A stretch of 64,000 bases of DNA from an uncultured SAR86 cluster bacterium (GTDB lineage: Bacteria; Pseudomonadota; Gammaproteobacteria; Magnimaribacterales; D2472), in the NCBI GenBank assembly GCA_902622845.1, contig CACNRI010000004.1, forward strand, positions 18,012 through 82,011. Reading direction: 5' to 3'. Positions 1-11,711 of this stretch are shown here, piece by piece. The translations under genes and the position numbers were made by a program. The notes under the pieces are model-generated. The model did not search any database and was not told where the DNA came from. It worked only from the letters and a program-made list of their open reading frames with translations. Within the stretch, counting starts at the first letter, position 1; each line of letters begins with the position of its first letter.

Positions 1-95
1 AAATCTCCCAAACTAGCATGCTGTTTTTCAATTTGTGACGAAAATCTATTACCTATTCCAGCACATGGAATAATTACCAAAAGGTTGTTATTCAT
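1..95 (-). CDS. ispD: 2-C-methyl-D-erythritol 4-phosphate cytidylyltransferase, N-terminal fragment (runs off window)
   Basis: Reverse strand from 95 reads MNNNLLVIIPCAGIGNRFSSQIEKQHASLGD, an IspD-like N-terminus; ispD follows ftsB in gammaproteobacteria. Confidence 0.75.
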   Translation of the reverse strand, partial: MNNNLLVIIPCAGIGNRFSSQIEKQHASLGD

Positions 96-387
96 TTTCA
101 TCCTCTTCTTCAAAAACTATGAACTCTTCTTCAGGCATTGTGAGGTTAAATTTTTCACGAGCAATATTTTCAATATGCATATTTGGGTTTTCTTGAGCTT
201 GTTTAATACTTTCAGATAACTTTTTATTTTCATCCATTAGTCTTTGATTTTCTTCTAGCAACTCTTTGTTGCTCTCAACAATCATATTTCTCTCATTAAT
301 ACCGCTTTCACTGAAAAATAATGCATACAAAAGGGCTGCAATAAGAAAGAAAAATAAAATTATAATTAAAGGCGCTAATCTCATCAT
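88..387 (-). CDS. ftsB: Cell division protein FtsB (septum formation initiator family)
   Basis: Short single-TM plus coiled-coil protein between eno and ispD. Confidence 0.85.
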   Translation of the reverse strand: MMRLAPLIIILFFFLIAALLYALFFSESGINERNMIVESNKELLEENQRLMDENKKLSESIKQAQENPNMHIENIAREKFNLTMPEEEFIVFEEEDENE

Positions 388-1658
388 CAGCCATATGAAA
401 AGCTATTTTTCTTATCAATCCAATAAAGCCTATTATATTTTGCAACCCTTTCAGATCTGCATGGTGCTCCCGTTTTAATTTGACCGGCTCCTGTTCCAAC
501 TGCGAGATCAGAAATTGATGAGTCCTCGGTCTCTCCAGATCTGTGCGAAATAATATTTTGATAGTCGTTATTTAAGGCAATAGAAATCGTTTCAAGTGTT
601 TCTGATATTGTTCCAATTTGGTTATATTTTATTAAAACTGAATTAGCAATCTCATCACTTATTCCTTTTTTGAGGACTTCAGGGTTTGTAACAAAAAGAT
701 CATCACCAACAAGCTGACATTTTCCTCCAATTTGTTTAGTAAGCATTTTCCATCCCTCTAGATCATTTTCATCCATCCCATCTTCAATAGATATTATTGG
801 GAAATCATTTGCCAAACCCTCTAAATATTCAGCAAATTCTGAACTAGTAAGTTCTCTATCTTCACCCTTAAGATGATAAGCGCCATTTTCATAAAATTCA
901 CTTGCAGCACAATCCAAGGATATACAGATATCTGAACCTAACTTAAGATCAGTTTTATCTACCGCCCTTGCTATTAACTCAAGAGCTTCTCTATTTGTGT
1001 TGAGATTTGGAGCAAACCCACCTTCATCACCTACTGCAGTTGATAGGCCTTTTTCTTTAAGAATAGATTTAAGATTCCAATATATCTCAGAAGACCACTG
1101 CATAGCTTGCGAAAAATTAACAGCTCCTTTTGGAATAATCATGAATTCTTGTATATCGATATTGTTGTCGGCATGCTCACCACCGTTAAGAATATTTAAC
1201 ATGGGTATTGGAATAACTTGGTCAATTGTTTTGCCCATTTTATTACCAAGCAAAATGTTAAAATAATTATGTAAATCTAAATTCTCTGATTTAGATGATG
1301 CTTTTGCAGAAGCTATTGATACAGAAAGAATTGCATTAGCTCCAAGATTAGATTTGTCACTTGTACCATCTAAGTTATTTAAGATTTGATCGATATAATC
1401 TTGGTCAAGAGGATTCTCTCCTATAAGAGAATTCTTTATGCGATCGTTAACATTATCTATGGCTTTTGTAACGCCTTTACCGAGGAATGCTTGACCTCCA
1501 TCTCGTAGCTCAAGAGCTTCTTTTTCCCCAGTTGAAGCGCCGCTTGGGACCATTGCAACTGCACTAGTTCCATCATCTAATAGTATTTCAGTAGAAATTG
1601 TAGGAAGTCCTCTTGAATCCAGAACTTGAATGGAGGTTAGATTTTCAATTTTGGGCAT
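387..1658 (-). CDS. eno: Enolase
   Basis: Motifs such as SHRSGETEDSSISDLAVG and IPMLNILNGGEHADN. Confidence 0.98.
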   Translation of the reverse strand: MPKIENLTSIQVLDSRGLPTISTEILLDDGTSAVAMVPSGASTGEKEALELRDGGQAFLGKGVTKAIDNVNDRIKNSLIGENPLDQDYIDQILNNLDGTSDKSNLGANAILSVSIASAKASSKSENLDLHNYFNILLGNKMGKTIDQVIPIPMLNILNGGEHADNNIDIQEFMIIPKGAVNFSQAMQWSSEIYWNLKSILKEKGLSTAVGDEGGFAPNLNTNREALELIARAVDKTDLKLGSDICISLDCAASEFYENGAYHLKGEDRELTSSEFAEYLEGLANDFPIISIEDGMDENDLEGWKMLTKQIGGKCQLVGDDLFVTNPEVLKKGISDEIANSVLIKYNQIGTISETLETISIALNNDYQNIISHRSGETEDSSISDLAVGTGAGQIKTGAPCRSERVAKYNRLYWIDKKNSFSYG

Positions 1659-1659
1659 T

Positions 1660-4139
<2,480 letters not shown>

Positions 4140-4187
4140 TCATGATGGGATAACAGAATAACAGATATTAAAGATTATATAAATAAT

Positions 4188-5279
4188 TTATGGAGCTAAC
4201 TCTGCAGTTTCTTTGAATAATGGTCTTGATAGATCAGCCCAGTCGATGTCAGCATCACTTGCATCGTCTTCGTACTCAAGAATACCAAGTTTCTCGAATT
4301 TTGGTCTGATTGAATCAGTTAGTAGTCCAATTCTCTTCAGATTTGGCATAACTCTTTGAAAAAGAAGTTTTTGGAATGTTTGCATTATTTCGGAACTTAG
4401 CTGAAATTGTCTTGCATCTTCAACGTTCCAACCAAAGTGTTCATAGACTTCTATGGAAACAAGTCTTTCTTTACTTAAGTAGCATGCCTCGTAGGCAAAC
4501 TGAGCTCTTTCCTCAATCTCTTTTTCGGATAAAGTTGTTACAAACTCTTCTAAATAATTAATGCCAAAAGTAACATGCCTTGCTTCATCTCGGATTATTA
4601 AATCAAGCATATCTTTTAAGACAGGATCTGGTGTTAAGTCCCTTGAAGTTCTGAAAGCTGCTAGTGCCAGTCCTTCAATAATTAACTGCATCCCAATGAA
4701 CTTAAGATCCCATCTTGGATCTGTAAGGATTTTATCTAAAATTGATTTAAGAGCGTTACCTATTGGATACATGAGCTCCATTCTCGATTGAACATATCTG
4801 TTAAAGCTTTCCACATGTCTAGCTTCATCAAAAGTTTGTGAAGCTGCATAAAGCTTTGCATTATAAGTTGGTGCACAACTAGTTAGCTGGGATGCTACAA
4901 GCAAAGCTCCCTGCTCGCCATGCAGGAACTGGCTCATGCTCCATGCCTGTCTATGCCTTAAAAATCTCAACTTTTCATTGTCTGACATCTTAATATAAGG
5001 CTCATAATCGTCCCAAAATATTGGTGGTGGTTCATCTAAATGAACTACGGGTCTATCCCAGTTAATATCCATGTTAGAGTTCCAATTTAGCTCTTTCCCT
5101 AACTCATAGAGCTTTTTTATTCTATTATCTTGGATTGTATAGTCCCAATTATATGATCCTGTTAAAGGCGTATTAAAAATTTCTACAACATCAGTAACAT
5201 CATTCTCAGACATATATTCAGGCAAGTCATCTGAGTCAATTACCTTTCTAGGTGTATTATTAAGATAGTTAATTTTCAT
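4188..5279 (-). CDS. Ferritin-like diiron-carboxylate protein of unknown substrate
   Basis: Helical protein with E...DEARH...E...DEARH ligand pattern (HGEQGALL, DEARHVESF, IIEGLALAAF, RDEARHVTFG). Confidence 0.7.
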   Translation of the reverse strand: MKINYLNNTPRKVIDSDDLPEYMSENDVTDVVEIFNTPLTGSYNWDYTIQDNRIKKLYELGKELNWNSNMDINWDRPVVHLDEPPPIFWDDYEPYIKMSDNEKLRFLRHRQAWSMSQFLHGEQGALLVASQLTSCAPTYNAKLYAASQTFDEARHVESFNRYVQSRMELMYPIGNALKSILDKILTDPRWDLKFIGMQLIIEGLALAAFRTSRDLTPDPVLKDMLDLIIRDEARHVTFGINYLEEFVTTLSEKEIEERAQFAYEACYLSKERLVSIEVYEHFGWNVEDARQFQLSSEIMQTFQKLLFQRVMPNLKRIGLLTDSIRPKFEKLGILEYEDDASDADIDWADLSRPLFKETAELAP

Positions 5280-6332
5280 CTAAATTACTTTTACTTTTAC
5301 TCTGTTACTGATTCTAGTCATAAGCTCATATGAAATCAATCCATTATTGTTTGAAAATTCATTGATTGGAAGTTCTTCACACCAGAATGAAACAAGATCG
5401 TTTTCTGAGACTTGAGGAAGATTTGTAATATCTATTGATACTAAATCCATACTCACTCTCCCAAAAATAACTGCCTGCTTGTCATTTACCAACACCTTGG
5501 TCCCATCAATTGTTGTCTGAGGGATTCCGTCAGCATACCCAGCATAGACTATCGCAATTCTCATATCCTTAGATGCTTTCTTTCTTCCACCATATCCAAC
5601 TCTTTCTCCTTTTCTAATCTTTCTTATCGAAATTATTGGAGCTCTGAATGTCATTGCTGTTTTTAAATTTAAATTTTTTGATTCTCCACCGTAAGCTGCT
5701 ATACCTGACCTAACCCAATCAAATGAAAGATGAGGGAAATTCATTAAGCATGCGCTATTACAGATACTTCTTTTTGTTTTCCTCTCAACTATATCAAAGG
5801 CTTTTTCAAATTTATTTATTTGCATTTCATTCATTGGATCATCCGGATTATCTGCACATGCCATATGTGTCATAAGCACAGAATCAGAACTTATGATCCC
5901 ATTTTCGTAGGCTTCTTTTAATTCTTCATGTGAGAGTCCTAATCTATTCATGCCAGTATTTACCTTTACCCAAAGGCCAAGCTCATTATCATCCTTTCCA
6001 ATAAATTTAAATTGGCTCATTTTGTGAATAGCTACTTGAATGTTATTTTCTCTAGCTATATTTATTTCATGCTCTGTATAAATACCTTGCATAAGAAGAA
6101 TGGGCTTGCTGGTAGTTTTTCTGACTAAAATAGCCTCTTCCATTCTAACGACACCGAAAGCATCAACATAACTTTCAAGATTTTTTATAATCTCTTTTAA
6201 ACTGTGTCCATATGCATTACTTTTCACAATGAACATAAATTTTGAATCACTGCTTATGAGTGATTTTAGATGAGAAATATTGCTAATAATTTTAGAGCTA
6301 TCGACAATTAGCTCAGCTGAGTGAGTTGTCAT
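5280..6332 (-). CDS. alr: Alanine racemase
   Basis: PLP-lysine motif FIVKSNAYGHS; C-terminal GRVSMDLVSIDIT. Confidence 0.95.
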   Translation of the reverse strand: MTTHSAELIVDSSKIISNISHLKSLISSDSKFMFIVKSNAYGHSLKEIIKNLESYVDAFGVVRMEEAILVRKTTSKPILLMQGIYTEHEINIARENNIQVAIHKMSQFKFIGKDDNELGLWVKVNTGMNRLGLSHEELKEAYENGIISSDSVLMTHMACADNPDDPMNEMQINKFEKAFDIVERKTKRSICNSACLMNFPHLSFDWVRSGIAAYGGESKNLNLKTAMTFRAPIISIRKIRKGERVGYGGRKKASKDMRIAIVYAGYADGIPQTTIDGTKVLVNDKQAVIFGRVSMDLVSIDITNLPQVSENDLVSFWCEELPINEFSNNNGLISYELMTRISNRVKVKVI

Positions 6333-7720
6333 TCAAACTTACTATAAAGACCCTCCTCTGGGAGCCGGTCGTCAGGAACAAAGTCCTCAAATCTTGCATA
6401 CTGCTTTAAAAAAGTAAGATAAGTTTTTCCAATTGGGCCATTTCTTTGTTTTCCAATAATTATCTCAGCCTTATTTCCTTGATCAGTATCCTCATTGTAA
6501 ACTTCGTCTCTGTAAATAAATAAGATTACATCCGCATCCTGCTCAATTGCACCAGAGTCTCTTAAATCAGCCATCATAGGTCTTTTATCTGTTCTTTGTT
6601 CAACAGCCCTGTTTAGCTGTGAAAGAGCTATGACGGGAACATTTAATTCTTTAGCCAAAGATTTTAAGGATCTCGAGATTTCAGAAATCTGATTCACACG
6701 ATTTTCAAGAGTTCCAGGAACCTGCATTAACTGCAAATAATCTACTACAATTAGAGAAAGTCCATTTGGCTCTTGTCTATTTATTCGTCTTGCTCTGGCT
6801 CTTAGCTCCATAGGCGAGAGTAGAGAGCTATCATCAATGTATAGAGGAAGTTCGCGCAACCTTTTGCTTTGCTCAACCACCTGAGTGACTTGTTTATTGT
6901 CAAGCTTTCCTGATCGTACGTCTTGTTGATCCAGTCTAGACATTCCTGAAAGTAATCTAGTAGTTAGTGATTCTGCGGGCATCTCAAGACTAAAGACAAG
7001 AACTGCTCCTGTATTTTCATCATTCTCTACTAAAACATTCTCAGCTATATTCATCGCAAATGCAGTTTTACCCATACTTGGTCTTCCTGCTACGACAATA
7101 AGATCTCCGTCTTGAAGTCCCTGCAATTTATTATCAATTGCTTTAAAGCCAGTTGAACTTCCCAAGAGTTGAGAGCCGCTTTCAGCCAATTGATGAAGTC
7201 TATCAATCGATTTTGGTATTAATTCCTTCATTGATTGAATGCTAGATTGAGACCTGTTAGCTTCATCATTTAAAGAAAATATTTTTCTTTCAGCCTCATC
7301 TAGAAGGCTAAAACCATCCATTCCTTGAGGATTGTTTATTAATTCAGCAATTTCAGAATTTGCTTTCATAAGTTGTCTTGCTACAGATCTTTGTCTTATG
7401 ATTTCGGCATATGCCTCGAGGTTCGCTGCAGTTGGGGTTTCGGTTGCTAAAGATATAAGATAATCTTTACCTCCGATTTTATTGAGAAGGTTCTTACTAT
7501 CGAGCTTTTCAGAAACTGTAAGTGGATCAAGTGGCTTATTCTCATTAATAAGCTCTCCCATGCTCTCAAAAATTAATTGGTGATCTTTGCCATGGAAGTC
7601 TTTATCAGAAATTTTGAGTATAACTGAATCAAATCTCTCAGTTTCCAACATGAGGCCACCTAAAACGGCTTTCTCTGCTTCTCTTGCTTGTTTGTTAAAA
7701 TTGCTAGTTATTTCTGACAT
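6329..7720 (-). CDS. dnaB: Replicative DNA helicase
   Basis: Walker A GRPSMGKTAFAMN; LSQLNRAVEQR; PMMADLRDSGAIEQDAD. Confidence 0.97.
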   Translation of the reverse strand: MSEITSNFNKQAREAEKAVLGGLMLETERFDSVILKISDKDFHGKDHQLIFESMGELINENKPLDPLTVSEKLDSKNLLNKIGGKDYLISLATETPTAANLEAYAEIIRQRSVARQLMKANSEIAELINNPQGMDGFSLLDEAERKIFSLNDEANRSQSSIQSMKELIPKSIDRLHQLAESGSQLLGSSTGFKAIDNKLQGLQDGDLIVVAGRPSMGKTAFAMNIAENVLVENDENTGAVLVFSLEMPAESLTTRLLSGMSRLDQQDVRSGKLDNKQVTQVVEQSKRLRELPLYIDDSSLLSPMELRARARRINRQEPNGLSLIVVDYLQLMQVPGTLENRVNQISEISRSLKSLAKELNVPVIALSQLNRAVEQRTDKRPMMADLRDSGAIEQDADVILFIYRDEVYNEDTDQGNKAEIIIGKQRNGPIGKTYLTFLKQYARFEDFVPDDRLPEEGLYSKFE

Positions 7721-7758
7721 GGGTTTATGATTTTTACATCATATTCAAAAATAAACAA

Positions 7759-8205
7759 CTACTCTGATTCTACTTTTACTATGATTTCGGTTGAAACCTC
7801 TTGGTGGAAGTATATTGTTACTGAATGCTCGCCTATTTCCTTAATTGGACCCTCTGGAAGTTGAACTTGACTCTTATCAATCTGAATATCTGATGACTGA
7901 CATGCTTCTTCTATTTCTCTAGTTCCAATTGAACCATACATAGAACCCTCTTCGGAAACAGCAACTTTGATTACTACTTCTTTTCCGGATACAGCATCTG
8001 CTGCTGCTTGAGCCTGAACTTTAAGATCTTCTGATTCTGCAGCTAATTCAGCTTTTTTTGCTTCAACTATTTTTATATTCTCTTCATTAGCAAACATTGC
8101 TTTTTTTTGAGGTATTAAATAATTTCTTGCAAACCCTGACTTCACATTAACAACATCACCAATGTCACCAAGGCGAATAATTTTATCAAGTAATATAATT
8201 TTCAT
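7759..8205 (-). CDS. rplI: 50S ribosomal protein L9
   Basis: MKIILLDKIIRLGDIGDVVNVKSGFARNYLIP. Confidence 0.97.
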   Translation of the reverse strand: MKIILLDKIIRLGDIGDVVNVKSGFARNYLIPQKKAMFANEENIKIVEAKKAELAAESEDLKVQAQAAADAVSGKEVVIKVAVSEEGSMYGSIGTREIEEACQSSDIQIDKSQVQLPEGPIKEIGEHSVTIYFHQEVSTEIIVKVESE

Positions 8206-8207
8206 AT

Positions 8208-8399
8208 TTAGTTATGTGAATCTGTATATGGCAATAGAGCCATATATCTGGCAACCTTAATTGCTTTTGTAATTTTTCTTTGCTGAGAAGAGGTTACTCC
8301 AGAAACTCTTCCGGGTACGATTTTTCCAGTTTCGGTGATGTACCTCTTAAGTAAATCAATGTTTTTATAATTTATAAATTTTGAATCGAGATTACTCAT
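8208..8399 (-). CDS. rpsR: 30S ribosomal protein S18
   Basis: [45 protein letters not shown]. Start placed at MSNLDSKF (8399), giving an ATGAGTAA overlap with rpsF rather than the longer 8420 start. Confidence 0.95.
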   Translation of the reverse strand: MSNLDSKFINYKNIDLLKRYITETGKIVPGRVSGVTSSQQRKITKAIKVARYMALLPYTDSHN

Positions 8400-8892
8400 C
8401 TTTAGCCTCCTCTTTTTCATTCTCAGCTTGTTTATCTTCAGTTACTTTTTCCTCTTCGCCCGCTTCGTTTGCGGTTTCCTTAGCATCACCTGATTTTTTG
8501 TCACCATCTTTTTTTGTATCTTCTTTTTTGTCGGCTGATTTCGAGGCTTTTTTAGATTTATCCTCTTCTTTCGCAGAGTCTTCTTTTAAATCAGATTCAA
8601 AGTCTGGAACATTATTAATTTTTACGAATAAATGTCTAATTATCATATCGTTAAACTTTATCTTGTTTTCAATTTCAGAAACATTTTCTGGGATACCTTC
8701 TACATAATAGAAAAGGTAGTGGCCTTTGTTATGGTCATCTATTGAGTATGCAAGCTTTCTTCTTCCTACATCTTCTAACCTAGATATGGAAAAATTATTA
8801 TCTGATAATAGTTTTTCAAAACTAGTAAAGAACTTATCAATATCCTTTGAAAGATCAGGATTAATTATTAAAGCTATTTCGTAATTCTGCAT
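8392..8892 (-). CDS. rpsF: 30S ribosomal protein S6 with long charged C-terminal tail
   Basis: N-terminal ~98 aa is S6; followed by ~65 aa K/E/D-rich low-complexity tail. Confidence 0.95.
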   Translation of the reverse strand: MQNYEIALIINPDLSKDIDKFFTSFEKLLSDNNFSISRLEDVGRRKLAYSIDDHNKGHYLFYYVEGIPENVSEIENKIKFNDMIIRHLFVKINNVPDFESDLKEDSAKEEDKSKKASKSADKKEDTKKDGDKKSGDAKETANEAGEEEKVTEDKQAENEKEEAKDE

Positions 8893-8970
8893 TTTTACCC
8901 TATGGTTATAAGATTTAACACTTATTTGCTAAATCAAGGTGAGTGAATTATATATAAAATTTGTTTCTAA

Positions 8971-10200
8971 TCAATAATTATTTTTAAGCCAACTCCATGC
9001 TTTGGATACAAAGCTATCTCCTGAGTTTGATACAAGTCCGTTTTTAATTCTGTCATTGCCATAGGCTAATAGACCTATTGAAGTTGCATATATTGGATTT
9101 CTAAGAACATTTTCCATTCCTGAAAACTTCTCTGGGACTCCCAATCTAACACTTGTCTGAAAGATTGATTCTGCTAATTCAACTACGCCCTCCATTTTTG
9201 AAGTCCCGCCAGTTAGAACTATGCCAGCAGGAATCTTATGTTCAAATCCATTTCTTTCAATCTCAGCTCTTATCAACTCGAACAACTCAACATATCTAGG
9301 CTCTATGATCTCTGCCAGTGATCTTCTTGCTAACTCTCTTGGAGGTCTTCCTCCAACTCCCTGAACCTCTATCATGTCTTCGTCATTTGTAAATTCAGCA
9401 ACTGCACATCCATATGTTTGTTTTATTTCTTCAGCTTGAGATGTTGGTGTTCTTAAAGCAACGGCAATATCACTTGTTACTTGATCACCTGCAATTGGTA
9501 TTACACCTGTAAAAATAATTGATCCAGAATTAAGAATTGCAATATCTGTAGTGCCCCCTCCAATATCAACAATACAAACTCCTAAATCTTTTTCATCCTC
9601 AGTTAGAATTGAATATGAGCTTGCAAGTTGCTCTAGCACAAATGCATTTGCATTTAAATCACAAGAACTAATACATTTCTCAATATTTGAGATAGCATTT
9701 GATGCACATGTTACTAGGTGAACACTAGATTTCAGTCTGACACCAGTCATGCCGATAGGTTCCTTTATTGAGTCTTGCTCATCAATAGTATATTCCTGAG
9801 GTATAACATGAAGCATTGTCTGATCTGATGGAACAGCTACTGCTCTTGCAGATTCAATAACTGCATCCACGTCAGATTGTTTTACTTCTTTGTCTTTTAT
9901 ACCAACTACGCCCTCTGAGTTTAGGCTTTTAACGTGATTCCCAGCTATTCCTACAAATATATTTCTAATCTTTTCATCTATTAAAGATTGAGCCTGTTCA
10001 ACAGCTTTCTCTATTGCATCTGTTGTTGCATCGATATTAACAACTACACCTTTTTTTAGGCCACTTGATGGATATGTTCCTAATGAAAGTATTTCTAGAT
10101 TATCAGATGAGTCATACCTTCCAACTAAACAAACAACTTTTGAGGTACCAATATCTAAACCAACAATAAGATCTTTATTTTTTGATTGATTATTTGTCAT
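8971..10200 (-). CDS. ftsA: Cell division protein FtsA
   Basis: Actin-fold motifs DLIVGLDIGTSKV, VDIGGGTTDIAI, GIVLTGGTSKMEG. Confidence 0.97.
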   Translation of the reverse strand: MTNNQSKNKDLIVGLDIGTSKVVCLVGRYDSSDNLEILSLGTYPSSGLKKGVVVNIDATTDAIEKAVEQAQSLIDEKIRNIFVGIAGNHVKSLNSEGVVGIKDKEVKQSDVDAVIESARAVAVPSDQTMLHVIPQEYTIDEQDSIKEPIGMTGVRLKSSVHLVTCASNAISNIEKCISSCDLNANAFVLEQLASSYSILTEDEKDLGVCIVDIGGGTTDIAILNSGSIIFTGVIPIAGDQVTSDIAVALRTPTSQAEEIKQTYGCAVAEFTNDEDMIEVQGVGGRPPRELARRSLAEIIEPRYVELFELIRAEIERNGFEHKIPAGIVLTGGTSKMEGVVELAESIFQTSVRLGVPEKFSGMENVLRNPIYATSIGLLAYGNDRIKNGLVSNSGDSFVSKAWSWLKNNY

Positions 10201-10819
10201 ATTTCAGAGAAATTCCTGCATTACTTCTTAAGTCTACTATACTTACATTTTTTCTTTTTGCGTATAAGTATTCAATAGTTTTTAAAAGATTTTCAAACTT
10301 GTAGCTATCTAAACTTTTACCCAATTTTGCTTCAAAATCTTCAAATTTGAATATCCATCCCTCGACTGAGTTGTAGTTTATAGAAATAAGCTTATTTTCA
10401 ACTAAGTCAATCGGATACTTTATCCAGTCAAAAACTTCATAAAGTAATGGCTCTGGACAATTAATCATAAGAATATTGTTAGACAAGGAATTCTCATTTT
10501 TTGGAAAAATAACTAAATTTTTATCTACATAACTATCACTGTTCCAAACAAAAATAGGTTTTCTTGAATAAATGTTTATAGATGAGGGTTTGAAAAAGTT
10601 TCTTTTAATTTCATATCTTTCAATCCAGTGCTTTTGATCTAAGAAAGTTTTAATTCTTTTAATATTATTTTCATATTTTAATTCTTGTATAACCTCAATC
10701 ATGTAATTTTCATCAAAGGTTTCAACAAAATTAATTTCAAATTCGGCAGAGTGCGAAGGAATGAAAAATAGGATTAAAAAACTTGCTAAAAAAGTTCTTT
10801 TCTTACTTTGTAATTTCAT
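10190..10819 (-). CDS. ftsQ: Divergent FtsQ-like cell division protein
   Basis: Position between ddl and ftsA; WIERYEIKRNFFKPSSINIYSRKPIFVW resembles the FtsQ segment after POTRA; C-terminal SIVDLRSNAGISLKY. Confidence 0.7.
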   Translation of the reverse strand: MKLQSKKRTFLASFLILFFIPSHSAEFEINFVETFDENYMIEVIQELKYENNIKRIKTFLDQKHWIERYEIKRNFFKPSSINIYSRKPIFVWNSDSYVDKNLVIFPKNENSLSNNILMINCPEPLLYEVFDWIKYPIDLVENKLISINYNSVEGWIFKFEDFEAKLGKSLDSYKFENLLKTIEYLYAKRKNVSIVDLRSNAGISLKYDK

Positions 10820-11711
10820 TTACTAGCTCATCAAAACTAAATCCCTTTAAGCTTGCAGCATAAGGAAAAAGACTATGATCAGTCATACCTGGAACAGTAT
10901 TAAGTTCTAATACAAAAAAATTTCCTTTTTGATCCTGCAGAATATCTACTCTGCCCCATCTTGAAAGTCCAAATACTTTGAAACAACTTTTAGCTATTTC
11001 TTTTAATGTATCCAAGTCATTTTCGTTTAAATCAGCTTTAATAATCTGAGTTTCATCATCATCATATTTAGCTTCATAATCATAGAATTCTCTTTTAGTA
11101 ATTATTTCTAAGGGTTCAAGAATATGATCATTTAAAAAACCGACGGTAAACTCCCTACCCTCAATAAATCTTTCGACTAAAAATTTTCTTTCTCTGTCAA
11201 CTAAATCTACTTTTATCTTCTCTAGATCATATTTTGAGAAATCTGTTACCTTAATAATATCTATACTAGAGCCTTCTTTGCAGGGTTTTATAAACACACC
11301 TTCTTGAAACTGCTCTTCTATTTTATTTTTAGACTCAATTATTTCTTGAAATGTTTTATACACAGAAAAATCGGGAGTAGGAAGATTGTGCTGTCTTAAT
11401 ATATTTTTGCAGATTTCTTTGTCCCAGCTATTCTTGCAAGCTTCAAAACCAGAGCCGGTATAGTCAATTCCTGCTTTATCCATTTTGGATTGAAGAATAC
11501 CACTTTCGCCCTCTTCACCATGCAATGCAATAAAAACAAGATTAAAATCTTTTAGCTTTTCCAGCTCTGTTAGATCTGCATAATCAATTAAGTGAGCTTT
11601 ATAACCATTCTTTACTAGAGATTTATGAATAAATTTACCGCTTTTAAGTGAAACCTCTCTTTCGGAGGAATTACCTCCGTAGAGTACACAGACTTCTTTC
11701 ATATCTTCCAT
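10803..11711 (-). CDS. ddl: D-alanine--D-alanine ligase
   Basis: VLYGGNSSEREVSLKSG, FIALHGEEGESG, LELNTVPGMTDHSLFP. Confidence 0.96.
   Translation of the reverse strand: MEDMKEVCVLYGGNSSEREVSLKSGKFIHKSLVKNGYKAHLIDYADLTELEKLKDFNLVFIALHGEEGESGILQSKMDKAGIDYTGSGFEACKNSWDKEICKNILRQHNLPTPDFSVYKTFQEIIESKNKIEEQFQEGVFIKPCKEGSSIDIIKVTDFSKYDLEKIKVDLVDRERKFLVERFIEGREFTVGFLNDHILEPLEIITKREFYDYEAKYDDDETQIIKADLNENDLDTLKEIAKSCFKVFGLSRWGRVDILQDQKGNFFVLELNTVPGMTDHSLFPYAASLKGFSFDELVNEITK

Noticed and set aside
8381-8707. 108-aa Ser/Phe-rich plus-strand ORF
   Set aside because: Antisense shadow of the K/E-rich rpsF tail; low-complexity and no independent coding evidence.
8893-8970. Possible S6:S18 leader RNA upstream of rpsF
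   Set aside because: A bulged CACCTT/AAGTG pairing is visible but I could not match the established S6:S18 RNA consensus by eye.
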